DNA of 64,000 nucleotides from Mucilaginibacter sp. KACC 22773 (lineage in GTDB: Bacteria > Bacteroidota > Bacteroidia > Sphingobacteriales > Sphingobacteriaceae), in contig NZ_CP117883.1 in assembly GCF_028736215.1 (NCBI RefSeq), positions 1,302,001 to 1,366,000 on the forward strand. The letters run 5' to 3'. Under the pieces are notes generated by a model, which saw only the letters and a program-made list of their open reading frames with translations, did not search any database and was not told the origin of the DNA. Numbering within the stretch: the first letter of the stretch is position 1; every line of letters starts with the position of its first letter. The position numbers were made by a program, and so were the translations under genes. This document shows positions 46,378 through 53,980 of the stretch, in pieces.

Positions 46378-46762
46378 CCAGTTCAGGGACCAACGCGTGC
46401 GTGTAGTGATGTGGTAAAAATCTTTGTGGTGATTTATCGGCGCTTTTGATAAACTCCATTTCCCGGGGATCATAAAGCATTTTTAGGGAGATATTAAACA
46501 CCCCATTTACTATATAAAGATTCTCGAAAACGTCAGCCTGGACCATGGCGTACAGTCGCTGTTTAACCTGGTCCGCTGATAGTCCAACTGATTTAGCTAT
46601 GATATTTAGGTCGATTTGTAAATCTGTATTTTGATGCGTCCGATTTGCCCTTAATAAGTCCTGATATATTTCGAAATCAACTGTTTTCGGGGTTAATCCG
46701 TGCTTTTCAGCCGCTTTTTTAAAGCCATTAAGTTGATATTCAAAATTTAATATCTGCCTCAT
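46349..46762 (-). CDS. HTH-like small element protein
   Basis: The 137-aa product has a basic start (MRQILNFEYQLNGFKKAAEK) and a winged-helix-like middle (LQIDLNIIAKSVGLSADQVKQRLYAMVQADVFENL, about residues 46-82). It may be a DNA-binding adaptor of the leftward operon. Its start codon overlaps the 57-aa gene before it (ATGA), so the two are translated in tandem. The final part includes copy 5 of the dispersed repeat. Confidence 0.6.
   Translation of the reverse strand: MRQILNFEYQLNGFKKAAEKHGLTPKTVDFEIYQDLLRANRTHQNTDLQIDLNIIAKSVGLSADQVKQRLYAMVQADVFENLYIVNGVFNISLKMLYDPREMEFIKSADKSPQRFLPHHYTHALVPELDGKKCNYNA
46390..46426 (+). repeat. Dispersed ACGC repeat, copy 5
   Basis: CAACGCGTGCGTGTAGTGAT then GTGGTAAAAATCTTTG matches the other copies with about ten differences. 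It overlaps the C-terminal codons of two leftward frames, near a shared gene boundary. Confidence 0.5.
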
Positions 46763-46932
46763 GCCTTAGCTAATTTATTTTGAAATGAATTTATAGCGTT
46801 TTTTAAGACCTCGGGTGATATCGTGTCAATGGATTCGCCTATCAGTATAACGCTGATCTGATTTTTAGGCTTATTCTTTGTTCCTGGCGGCCTGCCATTA
46901 GGGTTGCCGCTTTGACCTGCTTTAAATGCCAT
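46759..46932 (-). CDS. 57-aa DUF5681-like protein, first gene of the leftward operon
   Basis: ATG at 46932 opens a 57-codon frame that begins MAFKAGQSGNPNGRPPGTKN and continues with KPKNQISVILIGESIDTIS. The GQSGNPNGRPPGTKNK start is the DUF5681 signature, also seen at the beginning of phage small-terminase-like proteins. The TGA stop overlaps the next ATG (ATGA). It lies about 30 bp from the leftward promoter at 46961-46990, making it the first product of the tail operon. Confidence 0.7.
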   Translation of the reverse strand: MAFKAGQSGNPNGRPPGTKNKPKNQISVILIGESIDTISPEVLKNAINSFQNKLAKA

Positions 46933-46960
46933 TGTTTTTCTTGATTATGATTGTTTTTAA

Positions 46961-46990
46961 CAAAGATAGAAATATTCCGCAATAGTCAAT
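46961..46990 (-). promoter_or_regulatory. Leftward (tail operon) promoter
   Basis: On the minus strand, TATCTTTG at 46968-46961 is a TAnnTTTG -7 box. ATTGACTATTG at 46990-46980 gives the -33 region, spacer about 18 bp. The core is nearly identical to the rightward promoter at 48903-48936 in the opposite orientation. Confidence 0.7.
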
Positions 46991-47028
46991 GAGAAATATT
47001 TTCGATTTGCCCATAGTAGGTAAATACA

Positions 47029-48050
47029 TGTCAGGTTTTGTCAGGTTCCCAAAATGACAGTAATGCCATTATCAGGGCTTTACAAAAAACGCATATAAGG
47101 TTTTATAAGGTTTTCAACTGATCGCATATTAAGTTTTATTAAGTCGGCGATGATCGCAGGTGAGGTTTTGTGAGGTTCGACATTATGTCGAGGGTGAAGT
47201 TTTGTGAAGTTTTGTTATATCCGAAAATCGGATAGATGTTAAGTTTTGTTATATCCAGGGCTTAACGCAGGTAAGGTTTAGTAAGGTTTTACACAGAACA
47301 AAGACCCGAAGTGAGAAAAAGCCACTTGGGATAGTGCTAAATTTCATAAGGATTGCAGGCATATGGGAGATTTTCTCCCATATCTGATTAAACAATATTT
47401 ATAATGGCCATTTGTAAAGGCAGATTTCTGCTTTTGGAGCCAAAGGTTAGTTTTTTTTATTTTTATGTGTCAGTAAAAATGACAGATGTCAACTTTTGTC
47501 AACTTTTAGCTATAATCCCCTTTTTATAGGAGTCAGATTAGTCAGGTTTTAGCTATAAATAACCCTCAGGGGGTTGTCTGATTTGTCGGATTTTCGGACA
47601 TTTCGCTCTTTTTAAGGGGTTACCTTGGTCACTTTTTAAGCTCAGGGGGTTGTCGGATTCGTTGGATTTTACCAAATTATTGCAAGGTTTCGCACTTTTG
47701 AGCCTTTTTAAGGGGGTGTTTTGCCTAAATTACGCTCATGGGGTTGTCAGATTTGTCAGATTATGTTATTCTGGCCTTTTTTATAGGAGTAAGAAAAGTA
47801 AGATTTTATATACTATTTTAACATTTTATAGATGCAGAGGGGGGGGTATGATTTGTATGATTTTGCTTTACAGCCTGGTTAAAAGTTATAAAAAACGGTC
47901 CTGCCGGTGTCCGCTATTCGGATACCGGCCTTTTTTATAGTAGTCGGAAAGGTCGGATTTTGCAGCCTTTTAGGGACTGTTAGTTTTGTAAGGTAAATAT
48001 CAGCCGGGGGATTCCCCGCCAGCGCATGGGGACTGTTTGGTTTGTTCGCT
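47029..48050. repeat. Array of bipartite direct repeats with matching halves
   Basis: Each site is two 9-10-bp halves in direct tandem. Examples are 47029-47048 (TGTCAGGTTT twice, last base differs), 47094-47113 (TATAAGGTTT twice), 47160-47179 (GTGAGGTTTT type), 47194-47213 (GTGAAGTTTT twice), 47271-47290, 47487-47506 (TGTCAACTTT twice), 47532-47549, 47575-47592, 47651-47668, 47745-47762 (TGTCAGATT twice), 47789-47806, 47846-47863 (GTATGATTT twice), and 47943-47960. First-block spacing is near 33 bp, later near 44 bp, with longer gaps. Positions 3-4 vary between sites but agree within a site. Confidence 0.85.
47902..47937 (+). terminator. Terminator-like hairpin inside the repeat array
   Basis: GCCGGTGTCCG pairs with CGGATACCGGC around CTATT (one mismatch), followed by six T. 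It indicates that part of the array may be transcribed rightward. Confidence 0.6.
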
Positions 48051-48711
48051 CCTCAATTTTGAGGAGCGAGATTGCGACGGCTGATTTTGAAGCTGTCCAA
48101 AACACTTTTTGATGAAGTTATCAAGAAATGTTACCATGGTTAACCAGCGGATAATTTAGCCCGTTTGGTGGTCCAATTTTGGATTGAGCGCTGGCCACCT
48201 ATGGGGAAATCCCACAGCTCAATTTTGAGCCATCGCCTAAGTTGCTGTCTATCAGTATCAACGCAAAATTGCGTTCAATGAATTCAAATACCTGCTCCAC
48301 AATTTTATGGAATGTGGCGGCTTAAAATTTAGCTGCGAAATTTAGAGGTCAACACAATGTTGAACGTCTCCTTAATTTTCAGGAGACCGATAGGCGGAAA
48401 ATCGACTTCGTTGATCTATAGGCAGTTAATAATTTGTTAGACTTCCTCAATTTTAAGGGGACCAAATAAAACTATACGTCAAAAATGACACAAAGTAACG
48501 TCCTGAAAATTAAGTGGGTTATTATCCCCAAAATGAAGGAGAATAGTGTTTGGCTGGCCACGTAAAAATAATGACGCTTTTAACTCATTGGTTTTCAACT
48601 TTTCCACCAAAAGGTGGAAATCTTTTAAGCCGGGCAATTGCTTAACAGCTGACTAACCCGAAGTTAGTCAGCTATTAAGCAGTATAAGCTTTGTATAACA
48701 AAGCGCTTTGA
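48005..48711. repeat. Hairpin array, right block
   Basis: Some fifteen hairpins fall in 700 bp. They include 48046-48069 (TCGCTCCTCAA/TTGAGGAGCGA), 48076-48097, 48167-48199 (nested), 48217-48230 (GCTCAATTTTGAGC), 48260-48275 (AACGCAA arms), 48317-48336, 48349-48363, 48366-48387 (GTCTCCT around TAATTTTC), 48444-48461, 48601-48620 (TTTCCACC around AAAA) and 48640-48680 (17 of 18 pairs). The AATTTT, TAATTTTC and AAAA loops recur in the left block at 33.3-33.9 kb. No gene is visible. Confidence 0.85.
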
Positions 48712-48902
48712 AATTAACAGTTGTACTATTCTGTTTATTAGCTTTAAATTACTTAATGATCGAATAAAAGGCAGACAGTGACACTGAATGTTTACCGGCA
48801 ACAGCAATAGCCGTCAACAATTAAAAAGCCTTGTTTATGCCCGGTCCTTTTTGGGGATACAAAAGACTTGGCAACAAAAGTTTTAAAAAAAATTTATCCC
48901 TC

Positions 48903-48936
48903 ATTGACTATTGTGGAATATATTTTTATATCTTTG
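48903..48936 (+). promoter_or_regulatory. Rightward (replication operon) promoter
   Basis: ATTGACTATTG (48903-48913) and TATCTTTG (48929-48936, TAnnTTTG) form the boxes. The spacer from TTG is 22 bp and the ATG at 48959 follows at a leader of about 16 nt. It is near-identical in inverted orientation to 46961-46990. Confidence 0.7.
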
Positions 48937-48958
48937 TTAAAAGTATAAACATAGCTTC

Positions 48959-49156
48959 ATGGGAATAGAAGAAATCAAAATAAAGCTTATTTGGGCTGAT
49001 TTTGCAATGGCAGGTCGTTTGGTCGGGGTTTCCAGTGCAAACGCAAGAAACGCCTTTATGAGGGAAGGAAGCCCACACCATCAAAGGGTTTTAAAGGCAC
49101 TCACCATGGTAATAGAAAATAGGGAAAAATTATTAAGCCAAACAGTCACAGCATGA
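48959..49156 (+). CDS. Small HTH-like regulator, first gene of the replication operon
   Basis: The 65-aa product is MGIEEIKIKLIWADFAMAGR, LVGVSSANARNAFMREGSPH, then VLKALTMVIENREKLL. The middle resembles a helix-turn-helix (AGRLVGVSSANARNAFMRE) of small regulatory proteins found in Bacteroidota elements. Its stop overlaps the next start (ATGA), so both are made together. It probably acts on the central regulatory region. Confidence 0.6.
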   Translation: MGIEEIKIKLIWADFAMAGRLVGVSSANARNAFMREGSPHHQRVLKALTMVIENREKLLSQTVTA

Positions 49157-49422
49157 AAATGATATTAGCAACTGAAGCGGAAATTGTTGGCTACTTTGAG
49201 CAGGCAGTTAAAAACGTTTTCGGGCAAATCACACCATTTAGCAGCCTTCCGGCCATTAAGCAGCCAGCGAAAAAAAAGGAGGCAGCTGCATATTTGGGCA
49301 TTTCGCTATCTAAGTTAAACGAACTACTTCGGTTAAACGAACTACCAAGTTTTAATATTGGCCGAAGTGTACGGATCAACTGGACCGACCTGGAAGCGTT
49401 CGTCAATAAAAAATCCAACTAA
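49153..49422 (+). CDS. Excisionase-type HTH protein, paralogue 5
   Basis: The 89-aa product has VGYFEQAVKNVFGQI, then KKKEAAAYLGISLSKLNELL, NELPSFNIGRSVRINWTDLEAFV. The HTH core is nearest to paralogue 3 at 38100. It overlaps the preceding gene by four bases. It is set at the head of the replication operon, away from the other four, so it may have a separate target. Confidence 0.85.
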   Translation: MKMILATEAEIVGYFEQAVKNVFGQITPFSSLPAIKQPAKKKEAAAYLGISLSKLNELLRLNELPSFNIGRSVRINWTDLEAFVNKKSN

Positions 49423-49443
49423 CCAAATTTTATAAAAAAGAAA

Positions 49444-49476
49444 AAACCAGTGCGGTTGGAAACATACTGGCTTTTT
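49444..49476 (+). terminator. Weak terminator-like hairpin
   Basis: A five- to six-bp stem (ACCAGT/ACTGG) with a 14-nt loop is followed by CTTTTT after paralogue 5. It may lower transcription into the rest of the operon. Confidence 0.35.
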
Positions 49477-49497
49477 CAAATACTTTATTGGAGAGCG

Positions 49498-49848
49498 ATG
49501 GCAAATTTAAATAATTTAAAGGAGAAACAACTATTGTTTTCTCAAAAAGAGATTGATTTATCAACTGCATTACAGACACATACCCGCGCTGTTGATGCAA
49601 TTGGAAAAATCACCAGGGTATTAACCGAGCTTCATACCATTTCTGACGAAAACCAGTATACATTTCCGCAGGATATCCAAATCTATAACAGCAATGTTAT
49701 GGCATACGTAGAACAGTTAAATATACTTGTGGCTGACTATAACAAGTTAACTTTGAATCTTCGGTCTATGCCAATATTGCTGCCTGTAGAGCTTCGCACC
49801 GGTATGCTCAGAATATCGGAAACTCCTAATCTTTTTAACGCATTATAA
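49498..49848 (+). CDS. Small helical element protein
   Basis: The 116-aa product begins MANLNNLKEKQLLFSQKEI and continues as helices (AVDAIGKITRVLTELHTIS, MAYVEQLNILVADYNKL). A GGAG Shine-Dalgarno site lies just before the ATG at 49498. It precedes the phage replication protein by 7 bp. No family is recognised. Confidence 0.65.
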   Translation: MANLNNLKEKQLLFSQKEIDLSTALQTHTRAVDAIGKITRVLTELHTISDENQYTFPQDIQIYNSNVMAYVEQLNILVADYNKLTLNLRSMPILLPVELRTGMLRISETPNLFNAL

Positions 49849-49855
49849 ACTCTTT

Positions 49856-50617
49856 ATGAGTAAAGAAACTTTTTACTTCTCACATGATTACGGAGCGCGT
49901 AACGATCCGAAACTTATCAAAGTATTGCGGGTGTTAGGCCAAGCTGGAAAGGGAGTTTTCTGGGACCTAATCGAATTACTATATGAGCAAGGTGGTAAAT
50001 TAGAAATGGTTGAAATTGATAATTATGCGTTCGCATTGCGGGCGGATGCCGAATGCATAAACAAGCTTATAACAGACTTTGACCTTTTTAAAAATGACGG
50101 CACTTTTTTTTGGTCAGAAAGCGTAAATAGAAGATTGAACGCACGCGCTGAAAAGTCTAAAAAGGCCGCCGCAAGTGCTAATAAAAGATGGGATAAAGGG
50201 CAGGAAGATGCGAACGCATCAAATGAAGATGCGTTCGCATTGCAAACGGATAGCGATGGCAATGCTATAAAGGATAATATAGTAAAGGATATTACAGTAA
50301 AGGATATTACAGTAAAGGATAAAAACAATAATAATGATTTGGCCACAGATGTTATCCTTTATTTGAATCTGAAAGCCTCCAAGGCTTACTTACCTACAAC
50401 GCCAAAAACCTTGCAACTAATTAGCGCAAGAGCAAAAGAGGGCTTTTCCATTGAGGATTTTAAAAAGGTCATCGACGTAAAAACAAACGAATGGCTAAAT
50501 GATGCCGACCAAAATAAATTTTTGCGTCCTGAAACACTTTTTGGGACCAAATTCGAAGGTTATTTAAATCAGGTGCCCGCTAACCAGGTGAAAAAAACAG
50601 GGAGGATGGTATATTGA
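49856..50617 (+). CDS. Phage-type replication protein (DUF4373-like N-terminus, phage C-terminal domain)
   Basis: The 253-aa product begins with FYFSHDYGARNDPKLIKVLR, the signature of the Lin1244/DUF4373 winged-helix replication domain. A low-complexity linker with IVKDITVKDITVKDK repeats follows near residue 145. The C-terminal ARAKEGFSIEDFKKVID, WLNDADQNKFLRPETLFG is the conserved phage replication C-terminal domain. It probably recruits the helicase to the origin. The next gene starts within its stop codon. Confidence 0.85.
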   Translation: MSKETFYFSHDYGARNDPKLIKVLRVLGQAGKGVFWDLIELLYEQGGKLEMVEIDNYAFALRADAECINKLITDFDLFKNDGTFFWSESVNRRLNARAEKSKKAAASANKRWDKGQEDANASNEDAFALQTDSDGNAIKDNIVKDITVKDITVKDKNNNNDLATDVILYLNLKASKAYLPTTPKTLQLISARAKEGFSIEDFKKVIDVKTNEWLNDADQNKFLRPETLFGTKFEGYLNQVPANQVKKTGRMVY

Positions 50618-52518
50618 GCGAGATAAAACAACTTTTAGAAGCCCTGGGAATTGACATAAAAGGGATAAAAATAATGGGCAAAAAAACGTGCCCCAAATGT
50701 TCGGCGAGCCGAAAAAAGAAAAACGAACCTTGTTTAAATGTAAATGTCATAGATGGTACCTACAAATGCCATAATTGCGGTTGGAAAGGCAGGGTGTTTG
50801 AAAAGCCGATATATGAAAAAAAGGCTTACATAAAACCTGTTTTCAATAACAGAACCGAATTATCAAAAAAGGCAGTTGACTGGTTCGCCACCCGCTGCGT
50901 AAGCCAGCAAACTCTCATCGATTTTAAAGTAACCGAAGGGCCTGAATGGATGCCGCAAGTATTCAGTGAGATATTTGATAAGTTGGTTAAACAAGGAAAA
51001 AGCGAAGATGCTGCGAGGGCCGAAGCCAACCAGGGGGCCAAGGTCAATACAATTCAATTTAATTATTTCAGGAACGGCGATCTTATAAACGTAAAATATA
51101 GGGACGCAAAAAAGAATTTTAAGCTTGCTAAAAACGCGGAGCTAATTTTTTATAACCTGGACGCCGTAAAGGATAGTAAAGAGTGTTTGATTTGCGAGGG
51201 TGAACCAGATGCTTTGTCATGGTATGAAGCCGGTTACAAATATGTTTTAAGCGTACCCAACGGCGCAAGCCCAAACCAGAAACTTGAATACTTTGACAAC
51301 TGTATCGAATATTTTGACAACAAAACGAAGATTTACATTTCAAATGATGACGACATCCCCGGCCGGGCCCTGCGCGATGAACTGGCCCGGCGTCTCGGTA
51401 TTGAGCGTTGCTTAAAAATCGACCTTGAAGGGCTTAAAGATGCTAATGACTACTTAAAAGCGCATGGTCCCGAAAAACTTTTTTCCAGGATCAGCGAAGC
51501 AAAAGAGTTTGAAATTACCGGCGTTTTTACCGTTGATGACCTGCGCACCGACATATTAGACATTTATTACAATGGCTTGCCGGACGGCGACCGCACCGGA
51601 GACGAACAACTGGACGAACACCTGCGTTTTATGCCGGGTGAAATGACGATGGTTACCGGTGTACCATCACACGGAAAATCAATCTACCTGGAGCAGCTTA
51701 GTTTAATGCTATGCATAAATGCGGGTTGGTCCTTTGCGGCATTTTCGCCGGAAACATACCCAAAAACGATGTTCTTAATGAGGCTGATTAAAAAAGTATT
51801 CGGCCGGCCGGCTATACCGAAAAACATAACCGAGCCTGATTTACACAGGATATTGGATTATCTAAACTCCGTTTTTTACATCATTTCACCGGACGAAGAA
51901 AATTTTTTACTTGACACCATACTTGAAAAGGCCAAACAGCTTGTATTACGCAAAGGCATTAAGGGGCTTATAATCGACCCCTGGAATAGAATTGAATCGG
52001 GCATACCAAACGGCTACAATGAAGGTAAATACACTATTGAGCAGCTTATCAAGATTACAAAATTCGCTCAATCCTGCGGGGTACATGTGTTTTTGGTAGC
52101 CCATCCAACTAAGATGCAAAAAGATGCGGGCGGCATAAATTACCAGGTGCCCAACCTTTATAGCATTTCGGGCTCTGCTCATTTTTTTAATTTAACACAA
52201 AACGGACTTACTGTTTTTAGGAATGACGAAACTGGTTATACTGAAATATATATCCAAAAAGTAAAGTGGGAGCATTTGGGTAAAAAGGGAATGTTTGAGC
52301 TGCGTTTTTGCCCTGAGAATACCAGGCTGTTGCCGAAACTAACCAAGCAAAGCGAAATTTCAGCCGGGCACGGCTCCGATGATTTTAAATGCTGGCTGCC
52401 TGGTATAGGTGAAACGCCAAACGAGAAAAAAAATCAAAACGAATTATTTTTTAGCCAGCGTCAGATTGAAGATCAATCTGAATTGACAGCTACAGAGCGA
52501 GACAAACCCCCTTTTTAA
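50614..52518 (+). CDS. Primase-helicase (zinc-finger, TOPRIM, RecA-type; T7 gp4/Twinkle-like)
   Basis: The 634-aa protein has an N-terminal zinc ribbon with CPKC at residue 25 and CHNC about 27 residues on. A TOPRIM region follows (CLICEGEPDALSWYEAGYKYV, YISNDDDIPGRALRDELA). The helicase part has Walker A GVPSHGKS near residue 350, Walker B GLIIDPWNRIESG and LVAHP. TTG at 50614, after a GGAGG site 9 bp upstream, is the start. This joins primase and DnaB-like activity in one protein, as in mitochondrial Twinkle and T7 gp4. Confidence 0.92.
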   Translation: MSEIKQLLEALGIDIKGIKIMGKKTCPKCSASRKKKNEPCLNVNVIDGTYKCHNCGWKGRVFEKPIYEKKAYIKPVFNNRTELSKKAVDWFATRCVSQQTLIDFKVTEGPEWMPQVFSEIFDKLVKQGKSEDAARAEANQGAKVNTIQFNYFRNGDLINVKYRDAKKNFKLAKNAELIFYNLDAVKDSKECLICEGEPDALSWYEAGYKYVLSVPNGASPNQKLEYFDNCIEYFDNKTKIYISNDDDIPGRALRDELARRLGIERCLKIDLEGLKDANDYLKAHGPEKLFSRISEAKEFEITGVFTVDDLRTDILDIYYNGLPDGDRTGDEQLDEHLRFMPGEMTMVTGVPSHGKSIYLEQLSLMLCINAGWSFAAFSPETYPKTMFLMRLIKKVFGRPAIPKNITEPDLHRILDYLNSVFYIISPDEENFLLDTILEKAKQLVLRKGIKGLIIDPWNRIESGIPNGYNEGKYTIEQLIKITKFAQSCGVHVFLVAHPTKMQKDAGGINYQVPNLYSISGSAHFFNLTQNGLTVFRNDETGYTEIYIQKVKWEHLGKKGMFELRFCPENTRLLPKLTKQSEISAGHGSDDFKCWLPGIGETPNEKKNQNELFFSQRQIEDQSELTATERDKPPF

Positions 52519-52530
52519 AATATTTTTACT

Positions 52531-53577
52531 ATGCCTGAATTAATAGAAGTGCCAACTAAAGACATTTTTCAGCCAAGTTATATTGGCGGCGACCTGATGG
52601 AAAAAACGTTGGGTTTCTATGAACAAAATAATTTCGCAAGATATTTTTTGAAGCTTTTCGATGAAAATACAATGCTGCAGGTGTTTGCCGCTTACAATGT
52701 TGGCACATCTGTACACTGGCCGGGCGCTTCTATATTTTGGCAAATAGATACTTCATCGCGGATCAGAACTGGTAAAATAATGCTTTTCGATCCGATAACC
52801 GGTAAATATATTTCAGAGCATACGGAGTTTGTACATAAAAAATTAAAAACGGTAAATTTCAACTTAAAGCAGTGCTTTTTTGGTGAACACCTGCTTACGG
52901 GCAACAATAAAAATGTTGCAATAGTTGACAACGAAAAATCCGCGCTGGTAGCAACCGTTTATATGCCTGAGTTTATTTGGCTGGCCATCGGGGATTTCGA
53001 AAACCTTTCGATATCGAATTACAGGATCCTTAAAGGCCGAAATGTTATTTTATGCCCAGCTGTCAACCATTATGATAAATGCCTATCGGTAGCCGCTGCC
53101 CTAAAAGACACGGGTAATTTTACTGTTTCGGAATTGTTGGAGCGGTGCGCCTCTGACCAGGAACGGCAACATGGCCACGATCTCGCCGATTACCTTGTTA
53201 AATTCTCCCTGGTTGAGTTTAACAAAAAAGACAGGGTTACTATCAAGACGAATACCGAAGTCATCCCTATCAGTCGGAAAAGCCCCCCTATCGGAAATAT
53301 AAACCGTGGTCCGTTCAGGCCATGGGGGATAACAGAGGTCGAAACGTTTTTTAAAACAGCCGACTTGCCGCCCAGTGTTATAATGAATAGGGCTATTAAA
53401 GTTATCGATGTAAGGCTAATGGTAGGCAGTCACCTGGAAATAATAAACTCCAATGACGGTAATCCGGCTTACCTCCCATATTTAGACAGGCTAATTGACC
53501 TGATGACGATTTTAAAAAACAAACAACTTAAAACAAACAAAAATAATGATCAAAAGCGCAGCAGAAAGAATAATTGA
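52531..53577 (+). CDS. DUF6371-like protein, TOPRIM-like
   Basis: The 348-aa product holds FYEQNNFARYFLKLFDE, YNVGTSVHWPGASIFWQID, GKIMLFDPITGKYISEH and VAIVDNEKSALVATVYMPEF. This is the pattern of DUF6371 proteins of Bacteroidota mobile DNA, in which the last part looks TOPRIM-like (E-K-(S/T)-A). A C-terminal basic part carries NKKDRVTIKTNTE. It follows the primase-helicase by 12 bp. A second primase-like or nucleotide-sensing role is possible but untested. Confidence 0.7.
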   Translation: MPELIEVPTKDIFQPSYIGGDLMEKTLGFYEQNNFARYFLKLFDENTMLQVFAAYNVGTSVHWPGASIFWQIDTSSRIRTGKIMLFDPITGKYISEHTEFVHKKLKTVNFNLKQCFFGEHLLTGNNKNVAIVDNEKSALVATVYMPEFIWLAIGDFENLSISNYRILKGRNVILCPAVNHYDKCLSVAAALKDTGNFTVSELLERCASDQERQHGHDLADYLVKFSLVEFNKKDRVTIKTNTEVIPISRKSPPIGNINRGPFRPWGITEVETFFKTADLPPSVIMNRAIKVIDVRLMVGSHLEIINSNDGNPAYLPYLDRLIDLMTILKNKQLKTNKNNDQKRSRKNN

Positions 53578-53959
53578 ATTAGCATATGAGATCGATATCG
53601 ACATGGAAGAGTTAGCTAAAATTCTGGTAAATGGCCATTTTATTACAATTGAAGGTTCTCAGATAGTGCCGACCCCTATGGGATACCTCAACGGAATCTT
53701 TGATAGTACGGGCGCTACATCAGTCATGCAAATTATTGAAGACACAGAAACCCACACCACGGGAATAGGCTACTTCCAGGGTAATTTAATGAAGTTCAAA
53801 AAGGATAAAAAAACAGACGAAATTTCTATGTGTGCAGAGGGTGTTGCTAAGGCTCTTGGTTTTAAAGACACACACGAAATGTTGAGTAACGATCAGGTAC
53901 TCGACAAATTAAATCAATATAAAAAAGCTACCGGCGAATGGCCGTTAAAAAAAAATTAA
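53546..53959 (+). CDS. Element protein of unknown function (phage antirepressor-like N-terminus not certain)
   Basis: The 137-aa product opens MIKSAAERIIELAYEIDIDM and carries MGYLNGIFDSTGATSVMQII, GYFQGNLMKFKKDKK, and KALGFKDTHEMLSNDQVLD. The KALGFKDTHEML stretch recalls the start of Bro-N-type antirepressors, but the whole does not fit. It overlaps the preceding gene by 32 bases, so it is translated from inside it. Confidence 0.6.
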   Translation: MIKSAAERIIELAYEIDIDMEELAKILVNGHFITIEGSQIVPTPMGYLNGIFDSTGATSVMQIIEDTETHTTGIGYFQGNLMKFKKDKKTDEISMCAEGVAKALGFKDTHEMLSNDQVLDKLNQYKKATGEWPLKKN

Positions 53960-53980
53960 AACCAATTTTAAAATCAAAAA

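Noticed and set aside
47029..47290. CRISPR-like regular spacing of about 33 bp
   Set aside because: The repeated parts are not identical, the spacers are short and structured, and no cas gene is present in the window. It is an array of bipartite sites, not CRISPR.
47650..47940. 96-codon open frame in the central repeat array
   Set aside because: It spans several of the bipartite repeats and a terminator-like hairpin, is rich in Cys and hydrophobic residues without a pattern, and has no Shine-Dalgarno site. Best explained as a chance frame through the array.
33294..48711. Retron or diversity-generating retroelement as cause of the matched repeats
   Set aside because: No reverse-transcriptase frame with a YxDD motif appears in the window.
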